Below, piece after piece: positions 22,811-35,559 of a DNA stretch of 64,000 bases. Below the pieces are notes generated by a model that was not told the DNA's origin, searched no databases, and saw nothing but the letters and a program-made list of their open reading frames with translations. The first letter of the stretch is position 1. The number at the start of each line of letters is the position of its first letter. The translations under genes were made by a program, and so were the position numbers. Location of the stretch: NCBI RefSeq assembly GCF_040869045.1, contig NC_090323.1:259288392-259352391 (forward strand). Direction: 5' to 3'. This DNA is from Eurosta solidaginis. Its lineage: Eukaryota > Arthropoda > Insecta > Diptera > Tephritidae.

Positions 22811-25800
22811 CCTTTACCCGCGGCCCCGTCCGCAAGGAAAATTTTAAATATATGGGGTATTCGCGTTAGCCTGCTTATTATCTGTTTAAAATTTTGTTTT
22901 CTGTCTAATGCATTTTATTTTTGTAATTGAGTAAAAAAAAGAACTAAATGAGCTGATAACCTGATAGGATCCCAAATGATCCCGAAATTATCCAGAAAAA
23001 GCTACGAAATGACGCCAACGCTATCGCGGACGGATCCCGAAAACCATCCAGAAATGCCCCGAAAGGGTCTCCAAAAGTTCCCCGAATAGTCCCAAAAAAA
23101 ACCCGAAATGAGAGCGACACGATTCTAGACGTATCCAGAGAACCACACAGAAATGATCCCTGAAGGTGTTCCAAAATGATCCCGAAAAGGTTCCGAAATG
23201 ACCCTGACGGGCTCCCGGGCGGATCTCAAAAACCATCCAGAAAACATCCAGGAAGGGTCCCTAAATTATCCCGACTAACTCCAGAAAAAGTTCCGAAATG
23301 GCTCCGAGGGGATCCACGATGGATCGCGAAAACCATACAGAAATGATTCCGGAAGGATTCCAAAATGATCCCGAAATAGTCCGGAATTGACCCAGATGGG
23401 ATCCCGCACAGATCCAGAAATGATCCCGGAAGGGTGCAAAAACTATCCCGGAAAAGTAACAAAAAATACCGAAATGGCTCCTACGGCATCCCGGACGGAT
23501 CCAGAAATGATCTCGGAAGGGTCCCCAAATGATCCCAAAATGGTCCCGAAATGACCCTGATGGATCCGGCAAACCATCAAGAAATTATGCCGAAAGGGTC
23601 CCAAAATGATCCCGAAATAATACAGAAAAAGTCACGAAACGACCCCTAGAGGATCCCCAAATGATCCCGTATTAGCCCCGAAAAGGTCCCGAAATAACCC
23701 CGACGGGATCCCGGACAAATCCCGAAAACCATCCAGAAATGATGCCGGAAGGAATCCCAAATGATTCCGTAAAATTCCCGCATTGATTCCGACGGGATCC
23801 CGAACGGATACCGAAAATCATCCAGAAGTGATGCCGGAAAGGTCCTCAAATGATCACCTAATAGTTCCGAAATGACCCTTAAGGGGTCATGGACGGATCC
23901 CATAAACCATCCAGAAATGATCCCGATATAGTCCCCAAATGACCCTGACGGGATCTCGAACGCACCCCTAAATGACCCTGACGGGATCCCGGACAGATCC
24001 CGAAATCCATCCAGAAATGATCTTGGGAGGGCCCCAAATGATCCCGAAAAAGTCCCGCAATGATTCCGAGGGGATCCTGATCGGATACCGAAAACCATCC
24101 AGAAGTGATGCCGGAAAGGTCCTCAAATGATCGCCTAATAGCAAAATGACCCTGACGGCATCCCGGACTGATCCCAAAATCCATCCAGAAATGATCTTGG
24201 GAAGGTCCCAAAATTATCCCGAAATAGTCTCGGAAAAGTTCAGAAATTACCCTGACGGGTTCCCGGACGAACGCTGAAAGCCATCTCTAAATGATCCCGA
24301 AAAAGTCCCTGACTGGACCCCGAAAGGATCCCGAAAACTATCCAGAAATGATGCCGGAAATGTCCTCAAATGATCACCTAATAGTTCCGAAAAGACCCTG
24401 ACGGGATCCCGAACGGATCCCGACAACTATCTAGAAATGATGCCGAAAGGGCCCGCAAATGATACCGTATTAGTCGAGAAAAAGTCCCGAAATGAACCCG
24501 ACGGGATGCCGGATGAATCCCAAAAACCATCCAGAAATGATGCCGGAAGGGACACCAAATGATCCCGAAAAAGTCCCGCAATAATTCCGACGGGATCCTG
24601 AGCGGATACCGAAAACCATCCAGAAGTGATGCCAAAAAGGTCCTCAAATGATCACCTAATAGTCCCAAAATGACCCTGACGGCATCCCGGACAGATCCCG
24701 AAATCCATCCAGAAATGATCTTGGGAGGGTCCCAAAATTATCCCGAAATAGCCTGGGAAAAGTCCAGAAATCACCCTGACGGATCCCGGACGAATCCTGA
24801 AAACCAATATTAAATGATGCCGAAAAAGTCCCGAAATTACCCTGATGGGACCCGGAAAGGATCCCGAAAACTAACCAGAAATGATGCCGGAAAGGTCCTC
24901 AAATGATCTCCCAATAGTTCCGAAAAGACCCTGACGGGATCCCGAATGGATCCCGACAACTATCCAGAAATGATACCGAAAGGGCCCGCAAATGATCCCG
25001 TATTAGTCGAGAAAAAGTCCCGAAATGACCCCGACGGGATGCCGGACGAATCCCAAAAACCATCCAGAAATGATGTTGGAAGGGACCCCAATGATCCCGA
25101 AAAAGTCCCGCAATTATTCCGACGGGAATCTGAACGGATACCGAAAGCCATCCAGAAGTGATGCCGGAACGGTCCTCAAATGCTCAACTAATAGTCCCAA
25201 AATGACCCTGAGGGCATCCCGGACAAATCCCGAAATCCATCCAGAAATGATCTTGGGAAGGTCCCAAAATGACCTCGTCGGCATCCCGGACGGATACCGA
25301 AAATTATCCAGAAATGGTGCCGGAAAGGTCCACAAATGATCCCCTAATAGTCCCGAAATTACCCTGATGGGATCCCGGACGGATCCCGAAAACCATCCAG
25401 AAATGATGCCGGAAGAGCCCCCAAATGATCCCGAAAAAGTCCACAAATGGCCCCGACGATATCCCGGAAGGATCCCGAAAACCATCCAGAAATAATGCCG
25501 GAAGAGCCCCCAAATGATCCCGAAAAAGTCCCCAAATGACCCCGACGAGATCCCGCACGGATCCCGAAAACCATCCAGAAATGATGCCGGAAGAGCCCCA
25601 AATGATCCCGAAAAAGTCCCCAAATGACCCCGACATACTCCAGAAAAGGTTCCGAAATGGCTCCGAGGGAATCAACGACGGATCGCGAAAACCATACAGA
25701 AATGATTCCGGAAGGATCCCAAAATGATTCCGAAATAGTCCGGAAATGACCCAAATGGGATCCCGCACAGATCCAGAAATGATCCCGGAAAAGTAACAAA

Positions 25801-27985
25801 AAATCCCGAAATGGCTCCTACGGCATCCCGGACGGATCCTGAAATGATCTCGGAAGGGTCCCCAAATGATCCCAAAATGGTCCCGAAATGACCCTGCTGG
25901 ATCCGGCAAACCATCAAGAAATTATGCCGGAAGGGTCCCCAAATGATCCCGAAATAAAACAGAAAAAGTCACGAAACGACCCCTAGAGGATCCCCAAGTG
26001 ATCCCGTATTAGCCCAGAAAAAGTCCCAAAATGACCCTGACGGGATCCCGAAAGGATTCCGAAAACAATACAGAAATGATTCCGGAAAGGTCCTCAAATG
26101 ATCCCCTAATATTCCCGAAATGACTGTGACGGGATCCCGACAACTATCCAGAAATGATGCCGAAAGGGTCCGCAAATGATCCCGTATTAGTCGAAAAAAA
26201 GTCCCGAAAGGACCACGACGGGATCCCGGACGAATCCCAAAAACCATCCAGAAATGATGCCCGTAGGTATCCCAAAGGATCCCGAAATAGTCCCGAAATG
26301 ACCTCGTCGGCATCCCGGACGGATCCCGAAAATTATCCAGAAATGATGCCGGAGAGGTTCCCAAATGATCCCCTAAAAGTCCCGAAATTACCCTAATGGG
26401 ATCCCGGACGGATCCCGAAAACCATACAGAAATGATGCCGAAAGGGTTCCCAAATGATCCCGTATTAGTCGCGAAAAAGTCCCGAAATGACCCCGACGGG
26501 ATCCCGGACGGATCCCGAAAACCATCCAGAAATGATGCCGAAAGGGTTCCCAAATGATCCCGTATTAGTCGCGAAAAAGTCCCGAAATGACCCCGACGGG
26601 ATCCCGGACGGATCCCGAAAACCATCTAGAAATGATGCCGGATGAGCCCCAAAATGATCCCGAAAAAATCCCCAAATGACCCCGACGAGATCCCGGACGG
26701 ATCCCGAAAACCATCCAGAAATGATGCCGGAAGAGCCCCCAAATGATCCCGAAAAAGTCCCCAAATGACCCCCACGATATCCCGGACGGATCCCGAAAAC
26801 CATCCAGAAATGATGCCGGAAGAGCCCCCAAATGATCCCGAAAAAGTCCCCATATGACCCCGACGAGATCCCGCACGGATCCCGAAAACCATCCAGAAAT
26901 GATGCCGGAAGGTTCCCCAAATGATCGCGAAATAGTCCCGAAATGATTCCGGAATAGTCCCGAAAATGTTCCAAAATAACCCCGACGGGATCCCGGACGG
27001 ATCCCGTAAACTATACAGAAATGATCCCGGATGGGTCCCAAAATGATCCCGAAATAGTCCCGAAAAAGTCCCGAAATTACCCCGGCGTAATCCCGGACCG
27101 ATCCCGAAAACCATCCAGAAATGATCCCGGAAGGGTCTCGATATGACCCTTACGGGATTACAAATATGGTGAAGCTAATTATAAAACCATGTTAATAAGG
27201 CAGCAGGCGCATTGGAGCGAATAAAAAGTTAGATAGAAACATACAGGTAAAGCTAATAAAAGCGTGCTAATAAAAACAATTGATGGAGTGCGGATGGCGG
27301 GAGTAGAATAGAGGACCACTGATCGTTCCTCCAAAATTGTCTAGATCTCGTTCTGTATGTACCAGATACCAAAAACTATTGATTTAGGAGAAAATTTAGA
27401 TTGAGTTATAACTATTTATGGATTTTACACCAGAGGGGGAGATAAAGGGGGGCGGGCGGAGGGTGTCACTGCTTACTTTGTAAGCTCTCGACTTATTTGA
27501 CCCCTTGAGTCTGTGATATTGGTGAAGGCCAGTATACGTAAAGTTATAATGTGTAAAAATTATGAAAAATAATTTCTCGAAGGGGTCGTGGGACCCCCAC
27601 CCCTCTTTCCATGTTCGAAAAAAATTTCGCTAGTAGACTACTGTCTGTGTCCCAAATTTCATCAAAATCCGTGTAGCCATTCTGGCGTGATTCAGTCGCA
27701 AAGACGAAAAAATATAGTAATTAAATTATAACTGTTCCTACGGGGCGGGGACCACGCCCCTTTTGAAAAATATATAGCTAGTAGATCCTTCTAGACTATT
27801 GGCTATATGTGTGCAAAATTTCATCCAAATCGGTCCAGCCGTCCTTGCGTGATTGAGTCACAAAGACAAACGTCTGGACAAACATCCAAACATCCAAACA
27901 TCCAAACATCCAAACATCCAAACATCCAAACATCTAAACATCCAAATATCTTAACATCCAAACTTTCCCATTTATAATATACTAG
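22811..27985 (+). repeat. Element B copy 4 (B4)
   Basis: Head 22811-22965, satellite about 22965-27150 (about 47 units), tail 27152-27985 with a long ACATCCAA microsatellite at about 27880-27960. Long stretches match B5 in the same order, including variant units such as the one with GGCAAACCATCAAGAAATTA (23567 and 28745). B4 and B5 are therefore a recent duplication of each other. Confidence 0.87.
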
Positions 27986-30900
27986 CCTTTACCCGCGGCC
28001 CCGTCCGCAAGGAGAAAATGAAATATGTGGGCTATTCACGTTAGCCTGCTTATAAAGTTATCTGTTTAAAATTTTTTTCTGTCTAATGCATTTTATTTTT
28101 GTAATTGAGTAAAAAAAAGAACTTTATGAGCTGATAACCTGATAGGATCCCAAAATGATAACGAAATTATCCAGAAAAAGCCACGAAATGACCCCGACGC
28201 TATCGCGGACGGATCCCAAAAACCATCCAGAAACGCCCCGGAGTGGTTCCCGAAGTAGTCCCAAAAAAACCCGAAATGACAACGACACGATTCTAGACTT
28301 ATCCAGATAACCACACAGACATGATGCCTGAAGGGTACCAAATTGATCCCGAAATAGTCCCGAAAAAGTTCCGAAATTACCCTGACGGGCTTCCGGACGG
28401 AACTCAGAAACCATCCAGAAAATATCCAGGAAAGGTCCCTAAATTATCCCGACTAACTCCAGAAAAAGTTCCGAAATGGCTCCGAGGGGATCCACGATAG
28501 ATCGCGAAAACCATACAGAAATGATTCCGGAAGGATTCCAAAATGATCCCGAAATAGTCCGGAATTGACCCAGATGGGATCCCGCACAGATCCAGAAATG
28601 ATCCCGGAAGGGTGCAAAAACTATCCCGGAAAAGTAACAAAAAATCCCGAAATGGCTCCTACGGCATCCCGGACGGATCCAGAAATGACCTCGGAAGGGT
28701 CTCCAAATGATCCCAAAATGGTCCCGAAATGACCCTGATGGATCCGGCAAACCATCAAGAAATTATGCCGAAAGGGTCCCAAAATGATCCCAAAATAATA
28801 CAGAAAAAGTCACGAAACGACCCCTAGAGGATCCCCAAATGATCCCGTATTAGCCCCGAAAAGGTCCCGAAATAACCCCGACGGGATCCTGGACAAATCC
28901 CGAAAACCATCCAGAAATGATGCCGGAAGGAATCCCAAATGATTCCGTAAAAGTCCCGCATTGATTCCGAAGGGATCCCGAACGGATACCGAAAATCATC
29001 CAGAAGTGATGCCGGAAAGGTCCTCAAATGATCACCTAATAGTCCCGAAATGACCCTTAAGGGGTAATGGACGGATCCCATAAACCCTCCAGAAATGATC
29101 CCGATATATTCCCGAAGAAGTCCCGAAATGACCCTGACGGGATCTCGAACGCACCCCTAAATGACCCTGACGGGATCCCGGACAGATCCCGAAATCCATC
29201 CAGAAATGATCTTGGGAGGGACCCCAAATGATCCCGAAAAAGTCCCGCAATGATTCCGAGGGGATCCTGATCGGATACCGATAACCATCCAGAAGTGATG
29301 CCGGAAAGGTCCTCAAATGATCACCTAATACCAAAATGACCCTGACGGCATCCCGGACTGATCCCAAAATCCATCCAGAAATGATCTTGGGAAGGTCCCA
29401 AAATTATCCCGAAATAGTCTCGGAAAAGTTCAGAAATTACCCTGACGGGTTCCCGGACGAATCCTGAAAGCCAACTCTAAATGATCCCGAAAAAGTCCCG
29501 AAATGACCCTGACTGGACCCCGAAAGGATCCCGAAAACTATCCAGAAATGATGCCGGAAATGTCCTCAAATGATCACCTAATAGTTCCGAAAAGACCCTG
29601 ACGGGATCCCGAACGGATCCCGACAACTATCTAGAAATGATGCCGAAAGGGCCCGCAAATGATACCGTATTAGTCGAGAAAAAGTCCCGAAATGAACCCG
29701 ACGGGATGCCGGACGAATCCCAAAAACCAGCCAGAAATGATGCCGGAAGGGACACCAAATGATCCCGAAAAAGTCCCGCAATAATTCCGACGGGATCCTG
29801 AGCGGATACCGAAAACCATCCAGAAGTGATTCCGAAAAGGTCCTCAAATGATCACCTAATAGTCCCAAAATGACCCTGACGGCATCCCGGACAGATCCCG
29901 AAATCCATCCAGAAATGATCTTGGGAGGGTCCCAAAATTATCCCGAAATAGTCTGGGAAAAGTCCAGAAATTACCCTGACGGATACCGGACGAATCCTGA
30001 AAACCAATCTTAAATGATGCCGAAAAAGTCCCGAAATGACCCTGATGGGACCCGGAAAAGATCCCGAAAACTAACCAGAAATGATGCCGAAAAGGTCCTC
30101 AAATGATCTCCCAATAGTTCCGAAAAGACCCTGACGGGATCCCGAACGGATCCCGACAACTATCCAGAAATGATACCGAAAGGGCCCGCAAATGATCCCG
30201 TATTAGTCGAGAAAAAGTCCCGAGATGACCCCGACGGGATGCCGGACGAATCCCAAAAACCATCCAGAAATGATTTTGGAAGGGACCCCAATGATCCCGA
30301 AAAAGTCCCGCAATTATTCCGACGGGAATCTGAACGGATACCGAAAACCATCCAGAAGTGATGCCGGAACGGTCCTCAAATGCTCACCTAATAGTCCCAA
30401 AATGACCCTGAGGGCATCCCGGACAAATCCCGAAATCCATCCAGAAATGATCTTGGGAAGGTCCCAAAATGATCCCGAAATAGTCTCGGAAAAGTCCAGA
30501 AATTACCCTGACGGGTTCCCGGACGAATCCTGAAAGCCATCCTTAAATGATCCCGAAAAAGCCCCGAAATGACCCTGACGGGATCCCGAAAGGATTCCAA
30601 AAACTATCCAGAAATGATGCCGGAAAGGTCCTCAAATGATCCCCTAATAGTTCCGAAATGACCCGGACGAATCCCAAAAACCATCCAGAAATGATGCCGG
30701 TAGGTATCCCAAATGATCCCGAAATAATCCCGAAATGACCTCGTCGGCATCCCGGATGGATACCGAAAATTATCCAGAAATGATGCCGGAAAGGTCCACA
30801 AATTATCCCCTAATAGTCCCGAAATTACCCTGATGGGATCCCGGACGGATCCCGAAAACCATCCAGAAATGATGCCGGAAGAGCCCCCAAATGATCCCGA

Positions 30901-33420
30901 AAAAGTCCCCAAATGACCCCGACGAGATCCCGCACGGATCCCGAAAACCATCCAGAAATGATGCCGGAAGAGCCCCAAATGATCCCGAAAAAGTCCCCAA
31001 ATGACCCCGACATACTCCAGAAAAGGTTCCGAAATGGCTCCGAGGGAATCAACGACGGATCGCGAAAACCATACAGAAATGATTCCGGAAGGATCCCAAA
31101 ATGATCCCGAAATAGTCCGGAAATGACCCAGATGGGATCCCGCACAGATCCAGAAATGATCCCGGAAGGGTCCAAAAACTATCCCGGAAAAGTAACAAAA
31201 AATCCCGAAATGGCTCCTACGGCATCCCGGACGGATCCAGAAATGATCTCGGAAGGGTCCCCAAATGATCCCAAAATGGTCCCGAAATGACCCTGATGGA
31301 TCCGGCAAACCATCAAGAAATTATGCCGGAAGGGTCCCCAAATGATCCCGAAATAAAACAGAAAAAGTCACGAAACGACCTCTAGAGGATCCCCAAATGA
31401 TCCCGTATTAGCCCCAAAAAAGTCCCAAAATGACCCTGACGGGATCCCGAAAGGATTCCGAAAACAATACAGAAATGATGCCGGAAAGCTCCTCAAATGA
31501 TCCCCTAATAGTCCCGAAATGACCGTGACGGGATCCCGACAACTATCCAGAAATGATGCCGAAAGGGTCCGCAAATGATCCCGTATTAGTCGAAAAAAAG
31601 TCCCGAAAGGACTACGACGGGATCCCGGACGAATCCCAAAAACCATCCAGAAATGATGCCGGTAGGTATCCCAAATGATCCCGAAATAGTCCCGAAATGA
31701 CCTCGTCGGCATCCCGGACGGATCCCGAAAATTATCCAGAAATGATGCCGGAAAGGTTCCCAAATGATCCCCTAATAGTCCCGAAATTACCCTAATGGGA
31801 TCCCGGACGGATCCCGAAAACCATTCAGAAATGATGCCGAAAGGGTTCCCAAATGATCCCGTATTAGTCGCGAAAAAGTCCCGAAATGACCCCGACGGGA
31901 TCCCGGACGGATCCCGAAAACCATCCAGAAATGATGCCGAAAGGGTTCCCAAATGATCCCGTATTAGTCGCGAAAAAGTCCCGAAATGACCCCGACGGGA
32001 TCCCGGACGGATCCCGAAAACCATCTAGAAATGATGCCGGATGAGCCCCAAAATGATCCCGAAAAAGTCCCCAAATGACCCCGACGAGATCCCGGACGGA
32101 TCCCGAAAACCATTCAGAAATGATGCCGGAAGAGCCCCCAAATGATCCCGAAAAAGTCCCCAAATGACGCCGACGATATCCCGGACGGATCCCGAAAACC
32201 ATCCAGAAATGATGCCGGAAGAGCCCTCAAATGATCCCGAAAAAGTCCCCATATGACCCCGACGAGATTCCGCATGGATCCCGAAAACCATCCAGAAATG
32301 ATGCCGGAAGGGTCCCCAAATGATCGCGAAATAGTCCCGAAATGATTCCGGAATAGTCCCGAAAATGTTCCAAAATAACCCCGACGGGATCCCGGACGGA
32401 TCCCGTAAACTATACAGAAATGATCCCGGAAGGGTCCCAAAATGATCCCGAAATAGTCCCGAAAAAGTCCCGAAATTACCCCGGCGTAATCCCGGACCGA
32501 TCCCGAAAACCATCCAGAAATGATCCCGGAAGGGTCTCGATATGACCCTTACGGGATTACAAATAAAGTGAAGCTAATTATAAAACCATGTTAATAAGGC
32601 AGCAGTCGCATTGGAGCGAATAAAAAGTTAGATAGAAACATACAGGTAAAGCTAATAAAAGCGTGCTAATAAAAACAATTGATGGAGGGCGGATGGCGGG
32701 AGTAGAGGAGAGGACCACTGATCGTTCCTCCAAAATTGTCTAGATCTCGTTCTGTATGTACCAGATACCAAAAACTATTGATTTAGGAGAAAATTTAGAT
32801 TCAGTTATAACAATTTATGGATTTTACACCAGAGGGGGAGATAAAGGGGGGCGGGCGGAGGGTGTCACTGCTTACTTTGTAAGCCCTCGACTTATTTGAC
32901 CCCTTGAGTCTGTGATATTGGTGAAGGCCAGTATACGTAAAGTTATAATGTGTAAAAATTATGAAAAATAATTTCTCGAAGGGTCGTGGGACCCCCACCC
33001 CTCTTTCCATGTTCGAAAAAAATTTCGCTAGTAGACTACTGTCTGTGTCCCAAATTTCATCAAAATCCGTGTAGCCATTCTGGCGTGATTCAGTCGCAAA
33101 GACGAAAAAATATAATAATTAAATTATAACTGTTCCTAGGGGGCGGGGACCACGCCCCTTTTGAAAAATATATAGCTAGTAGATCCTTCTAGACTATTGG
33201 CTATATGTGTGCAAAATTTCATCCAAATCGGTCCAGCCGTTCTTGCGTTATTGAGTCACAAAGACAAACGTCTGGACAAACATCCAAACATCCAAACATC
33301 CAAACATCCAAACATCCAAACATCCAAACATCTAAACATCCAAACATCCAAACATCCAAACATCTTAACATCCAAACTTTGCCATTTATAATATATATTA
33401 GATTAGATATTAGATACTAG
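27986..33420 (+). repeat. Element B copy 5 (B5)
   Basis: Head 27986-28140, satellite about 28140-32555 (about 50 units), tail 32555-33420. The microsatellite at about 33279-33375 is the longest of the set. It follows B4 unit by unit with small indels. Nothing in it encodes a plausible protein. Confidence 0.87.
33279..33375 (+). repeat. 8-bp microsatellite (ACATCCAA)n at the end of the B5 tail
   Basis: About 12 units of ACATCCAA with a few T-for-C changes. Shorter versions end every other B tail (15343, 19005, 22738, 27880). Translation gives runs such as HPNIQTSK, which are artefacts. Confidence 0.95.
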
Positions 33421-34277
33421 CCTTTACCCGCGGCCCAGTCTGCAAGGAGAAAATAAAATATAGACCTGACGGAATCCCGAACGGATCTCGACAACTATCT
33501 AGAAATGATGCCAAAAGGGCCCGCAAATGATCCCGTATTAGTCGAGACAAAGTCCCGAAGTGACCCCGAAGGGATGCCGGACGAATCCCAAAAACCATCC
33601 AGAAATGATGCCGGAAAGGTCCTCAAATGATGCCCTAATAGTCCCGAAATTACCCTGATGGGATCCCGGACGGATCCCGAAAACCATCCAGAAATGATGC
33701 CGAAAGGATTACCAAATGATCCCGTATTAGTCGCGAAAAAGTCCCGAAATGACCCCGACGGGATCCCGGACGGATCCCGAAAACCATCCAGAAATGATGC
33801 CGAAAGGGTTCCCAAATGATCCCGTATTAGTCGCGAAAAAGTCCCGAAATGACCCGACGGGATCCCGGACGGATCCCGAAAACCATTCAGAAATGATGCC
33901 GAAAGGATTCCCAAATGATCCCGTATTAGTCGAGAAAAAGTCCCGAAATGACCTCGACGGCATCCCGGACGAATCCCAAAAACCATCCAGAAATGATGCC
34001 GGTCGGTATCCCAAATAATCCCGAAATGGTCCCGAAATGACCTCGTCGGCATCCCGGACGGATCCCGAAAATCATCCAGAAATGATGCCGAAAAGGTCCC
34101 CAGATGATCCCCTAATAGTCCCGAAATTACCCTGATGGGATCCCGGACGGATCCCGAAAACCATCCAGAAATGATGCCGAAAGGGTTCCCAAATGATCCC
34201 GTATTAGTCGCGAAAAAGTCCCGAAATGACCCCGACGGAATGCCGGACGAATCCCGAAGACCATCCAGAAATGATGC
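33421..34277 (+). repeat. Element B copy 6 (B6), truncated
   Basis: The head is cut short: after about 43 bases (33463) the sequence jumps into the satellite, which runs about 9 units to 34277. There it meets an inverted piece of element A inside a GGCGTCC junction. No tail is present. Confidence 0.82.
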
Positions 34278-34604
34278 CGGCGTCCACCTATAGAATTAAG
34301 CCCACTTCCTTTTAAAATACTCTTTAATACCTTCCATTTGATACCCATGTCATACAAACAGATTCCAGGGTTACCCTAGGTTCTTTTTCCTACATGGTGA
34401 TTTTCCCCTCTTTGACAAAGTATGAAGGAAAATCGTTCCAAAAAAAACGTCACCCTTGGTTTAAAATTTGGTCGATATTTCCCAAACGTATGTGATATGG
34501 AAATAAAAACCATTAATAAACCATCTACGAAACCCTAAGAAACCAACGCAGCTAAGCTCTAAGCTGAGTATGTAATGTTCGGTTACACCCGAACTTAGCC
34601 TTTT
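34276..34604 (-). mobile_element. Inverted 5' part of element A, right border of the B array
   Basis: Read on the minus strand: AAGTTCGGGTGTAACCGAAC, then an A head longer than in A3, then ACCATGTAGGAAAA, TGTATGACATGGGTATCA and the start of the first satellite unit (TATAGGTGGACGCC), where the B6 satellite begins. With 5388-5487 it forms the two ends of one minus-oriented A element. Confidence 0.78.
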
Positions 34605-34727
34605 TTAAACGGCTTGACTTGACAGGCTGCACGGCCAGCGCGAATTTTGTAATTAAAATTTAAGTAAATTCCCGATAAGCTACAAGCTTGAAACTTGGAA
34701 TATAGTCCAGAATAAGAAAAAAATCGC
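34605..34727. other. Unassigned spacer
   Basis: No gene or repeat is recognised. Confidence 0.4.
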
Positions 34728-34925
34728 CGCTAGGTGGCGCAGGGATCGATATATTCACAAAAATCGTATTTGTGGTCCGATTTGGCTCATATTTGGAAAT
34801 ATTTGACATACAGAAATAGAAACGGCTTTAGTAAAAAAATTCACGCTAGGTGTTGCAAAAATTGCGATATTCAAAAACCCGTACTTGTCTGTCCGATCTG
34901 GCTCTTTGAACAAATATTATATACA
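34728..34925 (+). repeat. Two diverged direct repeats of about 116 bp
   Basis: The motif CGCTAGGT starts at 34728 and 34844. Each copy continues with GATAT-TTCA-AAAA, then TCCGAT-TGGCTC, then ATACAG. Similarity is moderate. No coding potential is evident. Confidence 0.6.
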
Positions 34926-34927
34926 GT

Positions 34928-35150
34928 CCGGTAGAAGTGACATGGAAATACTTTGGAGCACATAAGTTCAAATGTTGTTAGTGAAATTTCATTACAAAAA
35001 TTCATTTCCCGGTAGAAGTGACGTCTGAATACTTTGGAGCACATAAGTTCAAATTTAGTTAGTGAAATTTTAGTAAAAAATTCATTTCCCGGTGAAAGTG
35101 ACGTCAAAATACTTTGGAGCACATAAGTTCAAATTTTGTTTTGACATTTC
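34928..35150 (+). repeat. 80-81-bp tandem repeat, about 2.7 units
   Basis: Units start with CCGGT at 34928, 35009 and 35089. Each contains ATACTTTGGAGCACATAAGT followed by TCAAAT and AGTGAAATTT. The third copy is cut by the next element. Confidence 0.88.
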
Positions 35151-35151
35151 A

Positions 35152-35550
35152 CTAAATAAAATAAATTTAAAAAATTTTTTTAGTTAAACGGTTTTATTGA
35201 AAACAAGGTAGGTCCTAGGTACTAGTCATCATACTCCTCATTAATCTAGGGCGTTGATCAGACAATTAAATAAAAGCGTTGGACGCGTCAAATTTCTATT
35301 GATAGTTATAAGTAAAACCAATTGAACCTTAATCAGGTTATGCTACGCCTCACATTTTTAGAAATTTCACGCGTCCAGCGCTTTTACATAATTGTCTGAT
35401 CAACGCCCTTGATTGATAAGGAGTGTGATGCCTAGTACCTAGGACCTACCTAATTATTTTCTATCTTTTAGTATTATTACTACTTAAGGTAAGTATTGTT
35501 TTCAATAAGACTGTTTAACTTAAACATTTTTTTAAATTATTTTATTATTT
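35152..35550. mobile_element. Inverted-repeat (foldback-like) element of about 400 bp
   Basis: Left part AGTTAAACGGTTTTATTGAA pairs with the right part near 35498-35521 (complement of TTCAATAAGACTGTTTAACT). Inner arms GGTAGGTCCTAGGTACTAG (35202 and, inverted, 35430-35450) and GGGCGTTGATCAGACAATTA (35249 and, inverted, 35386-35410) also pair. Arm identity is roughly 85% by eye. The right arm carries an extra AT-rich insertion at about 35451-35497. It looks like a MITE, with no coding sequence. Confidence 0.75.
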
Positions 35551-35559
35551 GTTATAACC

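Larger units (their letters stand above)
5485..34277 (+). repeat. Head-to-tail macro-array of six element B copies
   Basis: The same head (CCTTTACCCGCGGCCCCGTC) recurs at 5489, 15401, 19087, 22811, 27986 and 33421, and each time directly follows the tail of the previous copy at a TATA-CTAG-type junction. Every copy has head, 89-bp satellite array, and a tail of about 800 bp ending in an ACATCCAA microsatellite. The array holds roughly 200 satellite units. The repeated tail-to-head junction points to tandem amplification by unequal exchange or rolling-circle copying rather than separate insertions. Confidence 0.88.

Noticed and set aside
33197..33420. Open frames with HPNIQTSK repeats
   Set aside because: They translate the (ACATCCAA)n microsatellite.
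5485..34277. Element B as a Helitron
   Set aside because: CTAG at the tail end and internal tandem repeats fit loosely, but there is no clear TC start, no terminal hairpin and no Rep/helicase sequence.
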